From: an uncultured Clostridium sp.
GTDB taxonomy: Bacteria > Bacillota > Clostridia > Lachnospirales > Lachnospiraceae
Direction: 5' to 3'
NCBI GenBank assembly: GCA_900547035.1
Contig: URFM01000076.1
Location: 1-12,256 of the forward strand
DNA length: 12,256 nt
Part shown: piece after piece, positions 7,376 through 12,256 of the stretch
Layout of the letters: each line of letters opens with the position of its first letter
How positions within the stretch are numbered: the first letter of the stretch is position 1
Notes under the pieces: model-generated
What the model saw: only the letters and a program-made list of their open reading frames with translations
Database searches by the model: none
Told to the model about the DNA's origin: nothing
Position numbers and translations under genes: made by a program

Positions 7376-8422
7376 ATGAAGTATACGAAACTTGGAAATT
7401 CAGAACTGACAGTCTCCAGAATCTGCATGGGCTGCATGGGATTCGGGGACCCGAACAACGGACAGCATACCTGGACGGTGGACGAGGCCCACACCAGGGA
7501 GATTGTGAAGGGCGGCCTGGAGCTGGGCGTCAATTTCTTTGACACGGCCATGGGCTATCAGAATGGGACCAGCGAGGAGTATCTGGGCCGGGCCCTGAAG
7601 GATTTCGCCCGCAGGGATGATGTGGTGGTAGCGACCAAATTTATCCCCAGGACCAACCAGGAGATTGAGGAAGGGGTTACCGGACAGGAACACATTGAAC
7701 GGATGATTGACCAGAGCCTGGCCCGGCTGGGGATGGATTATGTGGACTTGTATATTTACCATATGTGGGATTACCAGACGCCTCTGTACGATATTATGGA
7801 TGGGCTGAACCGGGTGGTGAAGGCGGGAAAGGCCAGATACATCGGCATTTCCAACTGCTTTGCCTGGCAGCTGGCCAAGGCAAATGCCCTGGCCAGGCAG
7901 GAGGGCTTCGCCCAGTTTGTGTCTGTCCAGAGCCACTATAACCTGATTTTCCGGGAGGAAGAGCGGGAGATGGTTCCCCTGTGCAGGGAGGAAAACATCG
8001 CCATGACGCCCTACAGCTCCCTGGCAAGCGGGAGGCTTTCCAGACATCCCGGCGAAACCACCAAGCGTCTGAAGGAGGACAGCTACGCTCACCTGAAATA
8101 CGATGCCGCTGCGGCGGAGGACCAGAAAATCATTGACCGGGTTGCCGAGCTGGCGGACCGCAGAGGGGTTTCCATGACGGAGATTTCCCTGGCCTGGCTG
8201 CTGAGCAAGGTTACGGCACCGGTGGTGGGAGCCACGAAGCCCAGCCATATGGAAGGGGCCGCCAAGGCCGTGGAACTGGAACTGTCGCCGGAGGAGACCG
8301 CGTATCTGGAAGAGCCTTACGTGCCTCACAAGCTGGTAGGAGTTATGGCTCAGAATACGGCTTCTTCGGCGAAGGAGTCCCACGTCTGGTTTAACGGAAA
8401 ACAAAAGGAAGCAAAGGACTGA
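7376..8422 (+). CDS. Aldo/keto reductase
   Basis: A 348-residue NADPH-type oxidoreductase of the aldo/keto reductase superfamily (TIM barrel, cytosolic), which interconverts carbonyls and alcohols. The catalytic tetrad is complete: D56 and Y61 in NFFDTAMGYQNGTSEEYLG, K88 in VVATKF, and H129 in LYIYHMWD. Other family marks are LARLGMDYVDLYIYH, GKARYIGISN and, at the cofactor end, VTAPVVGATKPSHMEGA. Length is typical of the YdjG/IolS-like group. A GGGGG ribosome site (7362-7366) precedes the ATG by 9 nt. It appears monocistronic: a terminator precedes it and a convergent gene begins at the next base. The substrate cannot be told from sequence. Confidence 0.93.
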   Translation: MKYTKLGNSELTVSRICMGCMGFGDPNNGQHTWTVDEAHTREIVKGGLELGVNFFDTAMGYQNGTSEEYLGRALKDFARRDDVVVATKFIPRTNQEIEEGVTGQEHIERMIDQSLARLGMDYVDLYIYHMWDYQTPLYDIMDGLNRVVKAGKARYIGISNCFAWQLAKANALARQEGFAQFVSVQSHYNLIFREEEREMVPLCREENIAMTPYSSLASGRLSRHPGETTKRLKEDSYAHLKYDAAAAEDQKIIDRVAELADRRGVSMTEISLAWLLSKVTAPVVGATKPSHMEGAAKAVELELSPEETAYLEEPYVPHKLVGVMAQNTASSAKESHVWFNGKQKEAKD

Positions 8423-9181
8423 CTAGGCAACCGGCGCCATCAGGACCTTTCCGGTGCCCCGGTATACATTGACCAGCCCTTCACCGGAGGCCGCACTTCC
8501 CAGAAGGGTTTTTCCGGAACGCTCTACGGTAAAGTCCAGACTGCCGCTCCAGGCAATGGCCATATTGCCGTCGATTTTTAGAACGTCGTTCTGAAGGGTG
8601 ATTTCAATCAACTCCTCCTTGGGGCAGGGAGATTCCAGGCAAATCACGCCCTCTCCGGAGATTCCCAGATTGAAGAGGCCTTCCCCTCCCGCTACGGCGG
8701 AGGAAAGATTGGAACGCATGACGGCTTTGTGCTTTAACCGGGAGTCACAGGCCAGGAACAGGCCGTCGTCCAGAACGATGGAGCCGTTCCAGTCCTTTAA
8801 ATCCATCAGCAGAAGGAAACGGTAGGTGGGCTCCAAAACCAGGGTGCCGCTCCCGGTGTATTCCGGTTTGATGGCGCTCTCGCCTGTTACCTTGCCACGG
8901 ACCGCTTTGCCGAAAAAGTCGCCCACGCCCTTCAGGCCGGTGGTGCTGTTAACGTCCCCCACCATCCACTGCATGGCTCCGGCCTGGAGGGTTATGTCCG
9001 CTTTGGTCAAGTCACAGATAACCTGACGCTTGCGCACATTCATGGCGGCGCTGAAGTAGGCCGTCTGGGCGCTCTGGGGAGATACGCTTAAATCCCGCTG
9101 GTATTCCACAACGGTAAAGGGCCCCATTGTTTCCAGGATTTTGATGTCATCATTGTTGATAAAGTTGTCGATTCGATACAT
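8423..9181 (-). CDS. AIM24-family protein
   Basis: A 252-residue protein of the AIM24 family (TIGR00266/PF01987-like), a beta-sandwich of unknown biochemical role in bacteria, named after a yeast mitochondrial protein. Visible family features are the glycine-rich beta repeats LQAGAMQWMVGDV (65-77), GTLVLEPTYRFLLLMDL (112-128), GGEGLFNLGISGEGVICLE (165-183) and the closing SGEGLVNVYRGTGKVLMAP (232-250). No signal peptide or membrane segment is evident. A longer frame extends upstream to 9247, but GAGGAGGAG (complement of 9191-9199) lies 9 nt before the ATG at 9181-9179, which is chosen. Its TAG stop (8425-8423) directly abuts the stop of the convergent aldo/keto reductase. Family assignment is good; function is unknown. 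Confidence 0.88.
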   Translation of the reverse strand: MYRIDNFINNDDIKILETMGPFTVVEYQRDLSVSPQSAQTAYFSAAMNVRKRQVICDLTKADITLQAGAMQWMVGDVNSTTGLKGVGDFFGKAVRGKVTGESAIKPEYTGSGTLVLEPTYRFLLLMDLKDWNGSIVLDDGLFLACDSRLKHKAVMRSNLSSAVAGGEGLFNLGISGEGVICLESPCPKEELIEITLQNDVLKIDGNMAIAWSGSLDFTVERSGKTLLGSAASGEGLVNVYRGTGKVLMAPVA

Positions 9182-9349
9182 GTTGGTGAACTCCTCCTCG
9201 TTTTTTGACGATTGTGGGCAAAGATTGTTTGCCTTTGGTATCATCATACTTGAAATTGTCCGAAAAATATGTAGACAAAAGCTTAAATTTTATTACAAAA
9301 TTTTGTATAGGAGGTTTTGGCGGACTGCGGAAGAATCCGGGAAAAAAAG
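9182..9349. other. Intergenic region between AIM24 gene and lar promoter
   Basis: About 170 nt without a gene. It must hold the minus-strand promoter of the AIM24 gene; a TATGAT (complement of 9243-9248) could be its -10 box, but no convincing -35 was found. It also holds the palindrome TACAAAATTTTGTA at 9294-9307. The rest shows no coding frame or clear hairpin. Confidence 0.5.
9294..9307. promoter_or_regulatory. 14-nt perfect palindrome, possible operator
   Basis: TACAAAATTTTGTA is self-complementary over 14 nt and ends 42 nt before the -35 box of the lar promoter. It might be a regulator site for lar or for the divergent AIM24 gene. It is AT-rich, so it could be chance, and no known consensus was matched. 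Confidence 0.3.
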
Positions 9350-9378
9350 TTGACTTTCCATAAGACGCCTTTTATAAT
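9350..9378 (+). promoter_or_regulatory. Strong sigma70-type promoter of the lar operon
   Basis: TTGACT (9350-9355), exactly 17 nt, TATAAT (9373-9378): 11 of 12 consensus positions. Transcription would start near 9385, giving a leader of about 384 nt before larB at 9769. Confidence 0.85.
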
Positions 9379-9404
9379 GAAGAATGACGGATTAATTGGA
9401 AAAT

Positions 9405-9459
9405 GGCCGCAGAAGCGTCCGCAAATCCAGAAGGATGGGGTTACTGCCCCTTTATTTGC
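9405..9459 (+). promoter_or_regulatory. Compact structured domain at the start of the lar leader
   Basis: A small hairpin at 9405-9420 (CGC-AGAA-GCG core, flanked by GG/CC) is followed by an enclosed two-hairpin unit. GCAAAT (9421-9426) pairs with ATTTGC (9454-9459), enclosing CC-AGAA-GG (9427-9434) and GGGG-TTACTG-CCCC (9437-9450). The two C-AGAA-G loops are 18 nt apart. It begins about 20 nt after the predicted transcription start and could be the sensing part of a riboswitch or a protein-binding site. It did not match the motifs of any riboswitch class I know; the pairing is by eye only. Confidence 0.4.
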
Positions 9460-9481
9460 TCAGATATTGTTCAGCTAATAC

Positions 9482-9528
9482 CAGGAAGGTATGTTTTTTT
9501 CGCGTGAAAAGACATGCCTTCCTGATTT
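9482..9528 (+). terminator. Terminator-like hairpin inside the lar leader (possible attenuator)
   Basis: 9482-9499 (CAGGAAGGTATGTTTTTT) pairs with 9507-9524 (AAAAGACATGCCTTCCTG): an 18-bp stem with two G-U pairs and a 7-nt loop, followed by ATTTT. It lies about 100 nt into the leader, between promoter and larB, which suggests premature termination that must be relieved for lar expression. The T tract after the stem is short, so it could instead be a stable structural hairpin. Confidence 0.5.
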
Positions 9529-9577
9529 TGTTATGAGCACTTAGCGCCTGTCTTTTAGGCGCTTACGTGCGATACAT
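9529..9577 (+). repeat. Leader repeat A, copy 1
   Basis: A 49-nt unit beginning TGTTATGAGCAC and ending GTGCGATACAT, identical to copy 2 at 9621. It folds as GCAC (9537-9540) with GTGC (9567-9570), a small internal loop, then AGCGCCT (9543-9549) with AGGCGCT (9557-9563) and loop GTCTTTT. It shares the 5' strand motif ACTTAGCG with the B units. Confidence 0.85.
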
Positions 9578-9620
9578 GCAGAGTACTTGGCGAGGTCTTG
9601 TCGAGCCTAGTACGGAGCAT
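9576..9620 (+). repeat. Leader repeat B, copy 1
   Basis: Hairpin between A1 and A2: ATGC/GCAT (9576-9579 with 9617-9620), an AGA/GGA internal loop, GTACT/AGTAC (9583-9587 with 9609-9613) and GGC/GCC (9589-9591 with 9605-9607), closing on the loop GAGGTCTTGTCGA. The 21-nt inner part matches copy 2 at 15 of 21 positions, with compensating base-pair changes. Confidence 0.7.
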
Positions 9621-9669
9621 TGTTATGAGCACTTAGCGCCTGTCTTTTAGGCGCTTACGTGCGATACAT
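9621..9669 (+). repeat. Leader repeat A, copy 2
   Basis: Exact 49-nt copy of repeat A copy 1, starting 92 nt after the first. Same two-part hairpin: GCAC/GTGC and AGCGCCT/AGGCGCT. The perfect identity implies recent duplication or selection to keep it. Confidence 0.85.
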
Positions 9670-9710
9670 CCCAGGCACTTAGCGAGGTGGTTTCGAGGTT
9701 AGTGCCTGGG
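9670..9710 (+). repeat. Leader repeat B, copy 2
   Basis: CCCAGGCACT (9670-9679) pairs perfectly with AGTGCCTGGG (9701-9710); the inner 21 nt (9680-9700) hold GCGAGGT and TCGAG as in copy 1. Relative to copy 1, T-A becomes C-G in the outer stem and G-C becomes A-T in the inner stem, so pairing is kept while sequence changes. Confidence 0.75.
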
Positions 9711-9712
9711 GC

Positions 9713-9750
9713 TGTTATGAGCACTTAGCGCCTGTCCTTCAGGCGCTTAC
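9713..9750 (+). repeat. Leader repeat A, copy 3 (shortened, next to larB)
   Basis: The first 38 nt of repeat A with two T-to-C changes in the loop region, one of which turns a G-U into a G-C pair, lengthening the stem. The right end of the unit (GTGCGATACAT) is missing; ACGGACAGG and the larB ribosome site take its place. Confidence 0.8.
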
Positions 9751-9762
9751 ACGGACAGGAGG
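9731..9762 (+). promoter_or_regulatory. larB: larB ribosome binding site with possible sequestering pairing
   Basis: AGGAGG (9757-9762) lies 6 nt before the larB ATG. CCTGTCC (9731-9737), inside the repeat A3 hairpin, is an exact complement of GGACAGG (9753-9759), which overlaps the first three bases of AGGAGG. The A3 hairpin and this pairing compete for the same bases, so the two folds exclude each other. Translational control is an inference from complementarity. Confidence 0.45.
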
Positions 9763-9768
9763 TTGAAA

Positions 9769-10512
9769 ATGGACATTAAGGAAATGCTGAGGCAGGTGCA
9801 AAGCGGCGCCATGACCATTGAGGCGGCGGAAGCGGAGCTTAAGGACCTGCCTTATAAGGATTTGGGCTACGCAAAGCTGGACTATCACCGGAAACTGCGT
9901 TCCGGTTTCCCGGAAACGGTATTCTGTCAGGGAAAGCCCGACGAATATCTGGGGAAGATTTTCCAGGAATTATATGAGAGAAACGGGGAGGTCATGGGGA
10001 CCAGGGCCGACGAGCGGCAGTATCAGCTGGTGAAGGAGGTCCTGCCGGAAGCGGTTTACGATCCCATTTCCCGGATTATCCAGGCCCGGAAGGGGGAGGC
10101 GAAGAGAGAAGGCTGCGTGGCGGTGCTCACCGGCGGGACGGCGGATGTGCCGGTGGCCGAGGAGGCGGCACAGACAGCGGAATTCTTCGGCTGCTGCGTG
10201 GAACGGATTTACGATGTGGGCGTGGCGGGAATCCACCGTCTTTTAAGCCAGAGGGAGCGTTTCCAGAAAGCCAACTGCGTAATCGCGGTAGCAGGGATGG
10301 AAGGGGCCCTGGGGACTGTGGTGGCCGGATTGGTAGAGCACCCGGTCATCGCGGTTCCCACCTCCGTGGGATACGGGGCCAGCTTTCACGGGCTTTCCGC
10401 CCTTTTGACCATGCTGAATTCCTGCGCGAACGGAATCAGCGTAGTAAACATAGATAACGGATACGGGGCAGGCTATCTTGCCACACAAATAAATCGATTG
10501 GCGGTGAAATAA
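9769..10512 (+). CDS. larB: LarB, pyridinium-3,5-biscarboxylate mononucleotide synthase (NPN cofactor)
   Basis: LarB starts nickel-pincer nucleotide synthesis. It carboxylates the pyridinium ring of nicotinic acid adenine dinucleotide and cleaves off AMP, giving pyridinium-3,5-biscarboxylic acid mononucleotide. The 247-residue product has the family's helical N-terminal part (1 to about 110) and a PurE-like (AIR carboxylase) C-terminal domain: VAVLTGGTADVPVAEEA (117-133), VAGMEGALGTVVAGL (174-188) and PTSVGYGASFHGLSALLTML (197-216). The conserved Cys (C219 in LNSCANG), which aligns with the Lactiplantibacillus plantarum cysteine reported to bind substrate, is present, as is VVNIDNGYGAG (225-235). 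The ATG at 9769 is chosen because AGGAGG ends 6 nt before it; an in-frame TTG at 9763 touches the ribosome site. larC begins 2 nt after its stop. Confidence 0.95.
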   Translation: MDIKEMLRQVQSGAMTIEAAEAELKDLPYKDLGYAKLDYHRKLRSGFPETVFCQGKPDEYLGKIFQELYERNGEVMGTRADERQYQLVKEVLPEAVYDPISRIIQARKGEAKREGCVAVLTGGTADVPVAEEAAQTAEFFGCCVERIYDVGVAGIHRLLSQRERFQKANCVIAVAGMEGALGTVVAGLVEHPVIAVPTSVGYGASFHGLSALLTMLNSCANGISVVNIDNGYGAGYLATQINRLAVK

Positions 10513-10514
10513 AA

Positions 10515-11849
10515 ATGGAGAAAATTTTGTATTTGGAGTGCTATTCAGGAATTAGCGGAGATATGACGGTAGGGGCCCTTCTGGATTTAGGGGCCAGCAG
10601 AGAGCGCTTAGAAAAGGCGCTGGAGAGCCTTCATGTGGACGGATACCATCTGCATTTTGGAAGAACGAAGAAGTGCGGCATTGACGCCTATGATTTTGAC
10701 GTTCATCTGGAGGAGGACGGACATCATCATGGGGAGGGACATCACCATGGGGAAGAGCAGCATCACGGGGAGGAACATCACCATGGGGAAGAGCATCACC
10801 ATGGGGAGGAACATTGCCACGGTGAAGAGCATCATCATGACGAAGAACATCCCCACGAAGGCGGGCACCATCATCCCCACGTTCACCGGAATCTGAATGA
10901 TATTTATGAGATTATCGACCGGATGGAGGAAAAGGAGGAGGTGCGCCAGCTGGCCAGGAAAATGTTCCGGATTGTGGCGGAGGCGGAGGCCAAGGCTCAT
11001 GGCCTTCCCATCGAGCAGGTCCATTTTCATGAGGTGGGAGCCATTGACTCTATTGTGGATATTATCAGCACGGCGGTGTTGGTGGACGATTTGCAGGTGG
11101 ACCGGGTGATTGTATCGCCTTTGTCAGAGGGAAGGGGCTACGTCCGCTGCCAGCATGGAGTGATGCCGGTACCCGTACCGGCTACAGCCGGAATTGCCGC
11201 TGCCTATGGGCTGAAACTCCGTCTGACGGATAATGAAGGGGAGATGGTAACTCCCACAGGCGCAGCCATCGCCGCGGCCCTGGGTTCCGGGGACCGGCTT
11301 CCGGAGCGCTATGTAATCCGTAAAGTGGGAATCGGCGCGGGAAACAAGGACTTTAAAAACGCCAATATCCTGCGGGCCATGATTCTGGAGCCGGAGGAAG
11401 AGGCGGCTAAGAAAAAACTCTGGGTCCTGGAAACCAATATCGACGACTGCACGGGAGAAGCCCTGGGTTTTGTGATGGAGCAGCTTCTGAAAGAGGGGGC
11501 AAAGGACGTATGGCACACGCCCATTTACATGAAGAAGAACCGGCCGGCCGTGCTGCTGTCGGTGCTCTGCACTGAGGAGGAGCGGGAGGCTATGGAGGAG
11601 ATGATCTTCATCCATACGACCACCATCGGAATCCGCCGGTATCAGGTGGAGCGGACCGCCCTTGCCCGCAGGGAAATCCAGGTAGAAACGCCCTGGGGAC
11701 CGGCCAGGGCAAAGGTGTGCAGCCGGGGCGGAAGACCCTGGGTGGCCCCGGAGTACGAGAGCGTGAAATCCATCTGTGAGAATCAGGGGATTTCCTTTGA
11801 GCAGGCCTACCGGACCATCCGGAGAATGGGAGAGGAGATGGAAGGGTGA
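10515..11849 (+). CDS. larC: LarC, nickel insertion enzyme with His-rich region (NPN cofactor)
   Basis: LarC is the CTP-dependent cyclometallase that inserts nickel into the pincer nucleotide, the last step of cofactor assembly. The 444-residue protein shows the family start LYLECYSGISGDMTVGALLDLG (6-27), the HFHEVGAIDSIVDI block, GVMPVPVPATAGIAA, EMVTPTGAAIAAAL, and the C-terminal domain with ETNIDDCTGEALG and MKKNRPAVLLSVLC. Residues 70-124 form a His-rich segment with 26 His, probably a nickel store or sensor. Unlike L. plantarum, where larC is split and joined by programmed frameshift, this is one uninterrupted frame. It starts 2 nt after larB and its stop overlaps the larE start by 3 bases (GTGA), indicating a tightly coupled operon. 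Confidence 0.95.
   Translation: MEKILYLECYSGISGDMTVGALLDLGASRERLEKALESLHVDGYHLHFGRTKKCGIDAYDFDVHLEEDGHHHGEGHHHGEEQHHGEEHHHGEEHHHGEEHCHGEEHHHDEEHPHEGGHHHPHVHRNLNDIYEIIDRMEEKEEVRQLARKMFRIVAEAEAKAHGLPIEQVHFHEVGAIDSIVDIISTAVLVDDLQVDRVIVSPLSEGRGYVRCQHGVMPVPVPATAGIAAAYGLKLRLTDNEGEMVTPTGAAIAAALGSGDRLPERYVIRKVGIGAGNKDFKNANILRAMILEPEEEAAKKKLWVLETNIDDCTGEALGFVMEQLLKEGAKDVWHTPIYMKKNRPAVLLSVLCTEEEREAMEEMIFIHTTTIGIRRYQVERTALARREIQVETPWGPARAKVCSRGGRPWVAPEYESVKSICENQGISFEQAYRTIRRMGEEMEG
10722..10886 (+). repeat. larC: Imperfect 18-nt repeats coding the LarC His-rich segment
   Basis: Imperfect 18-nt units of the type CATCACCATGGGGAGGAA encode repeated H-H-H-G-E-E. Glu codons vary between GAG and GAA from unit to unit, so some units have diverged silently. 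The multiple-of-three unit would let the tract lengthen or shorten without breaking the frame. Confidence 0.75.
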
Positions 11850-12256
11850 AGGAGCCGAAGACAGAACAGCTGGAAGCCATCATGGACGAACTGACGGACC
11901 AGGATATGGCCCTGGCCTTTTCCGGCGGCGTGGACAGCAGCCTGCTATTAAAAATGGCTGCGGACCGTGCCGCAAAAAAGGGAACAAAGGTATGGGCGGT
12001 GACCTTTAACAGCCGCCTCCACCCTTCCTGCGACCTGGAAAATGCCCGGAAGGTGGCCGGGGAGCTGGGAGGAATCCATGTGATTTTGGAAATCGACGAG
12101 CTGAAAATGGAGGAAATCCGCAGTAATCCCGTCAACCGCTGCTATCTGTGCAAGAGAAATCTGTTCCGGACGCTGATGGCCTTCGCGAAGGAGAAGGGCG
12201 TGGAGGTCCTGGCGGAGGGGACCAACGAGGACGACCTTCACGTTTACCGCCCGGGA
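11846..12256 (+). CDS. larE: LarE, sulfur transferase of NPN synthesis, 3' end truncated by window
   Basis: LarE is the ATP-dependent (PP-loop) enzyme that adds sulfur to the biscarboxylate mononucleotide after LarB and before LarC. The frame from GTG 11846 is open for 137 codons to the window end, against a family length near 270, so about half is present. Visible: PP-loop SGGVDSSLL (26-34), NPVNRCYLCKRNLF (94-107, with C99 and C102) and EGTNEDDLHVYRPG (124-137), all as in known LarE proteins. AGGAG at 11833-11837 lies 8 nt before the GTG, and the start overlaps the larC stop. The region that decides between a sacrificial-cysteine type and a [4Fe-4S] cluster type lies beyond the window. Confidence 0.93.
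   Translation, partial: MKEPKTEQLEAIMDELTDQDMALAFSGGVDSSLLLKMAADRAAKKGTKVWAVTFNSRLHPSCDLENARKVAGELGGIHVILEIDELKMEEIRSNPVNRCYLCKRNLFRTLMAFAKEKGVEVLAEGTNEDDLHVYRPG

Noticed and set aside
7400..8404. 334-codon minus-strand open frame opposite the aldo/keto reductase
   Set aside because: The plus strand encodes a complete catalytic tetrad; the antisense product resembles nothing and has no ribosome site.
9405..9436. ANTAR-type two-hairpin antitermination target
   Set aside because: The loops read C-AGAA-G and do not show the A1/G4 hexaloop pattern of ANTAR targets.
9529..9750. CRISPR array
   Set aside because: Only three A units; the intervening pieces are themselves related hairpins rather than unrelated spacers, and no cas genes are present.
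9763..9768. TTG at 9763 as the larB start
   Set aside because: It directly follows the AGGAGG with no spacing; the ATG at 9769 has normal spacing.
10608..11030. Minus-strand frame giving a hydrophobic Met/Leu/Val/Phe-rich, membrane-like protein
   Set aside because: It is the mirror of the His-rich larC repeats (CAC/CAT read as GTG/ATG), a composition artefact.
11608..12135. Minus-strand frame across the larC-larE junction
   Set aside because: The plus strand carries larE with a PP-loop and conserved motifs in an open frame to the window end.

Overview
The window (12,256 bases) looks like a chromosomal stretch from an anaerobic Firmicute, most likely a clostridial or Lachnospiraceae-type gut fermenter. 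This is inferred from strong AGGAGG ribosome binding sites, GTG starts, sigma70-type promoters, mostly GC-rich coding sequence with an AT-rich island, and genes for anaerobic amino-acid catabolism. No rRNA, tRNA, CRISPR array, phage gene or transposase was seen.

Left part (1-2226, + strand): the end of an amino-acid operon, with carbamate kinase (5' end cut off by the window) followed by a LOR/SDH-family (ArcE/AgrE-like) ornithine cyclodeaminase and an intrinsic terminator. Together they would make ATP from carbamoyl phosphate and convert ornithine to proline.

Regulatory and transport part (2259-7348): a minus-strand pair (a LysR-type regulator, then a cupin regulator with two AraC-type DNA-binding domains) diverges from a plus-strand pair (a YfcC/DcuC-family transporter, then an M20D amidohydrolase). 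This pair would import a substrate and hydrolyse a peptide or N-acyl amino acid. The divergent promoter region carries a 7-bp dyad typical of a regulator site. About 3.72-5.8 kb is clearly AT-richer than both flanks, and its edges fall inside the regulator and transporter genes.

Middle part (7376-9181): an aldo/keto reductase and a convergent AIM24-family gene, whose stop codons abut with no gap.

Right part (9182-12256): the nickel-pincer nucleotide (NPN) cofactor operon larB-larC-larE (larE cut by the window end). It has a near-consensus promoter (TTGACT-N17-TATAAT) and a leader of about 380 nt. The leader holds a compact multi-hairpin domain, a terminator-like hairpin and five alternating hairpin repeats (A-B-A-B-A), the last of which runs into the larB ribosome binding site. 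I could not match this leader to any RNA class I know, and it is the most interesting part of the window. No larA is present, so the enzyme that uses the cofactor lies elsewhere. The ornithine cyclodeaminase 8 kb upstream is one speculative candidate.
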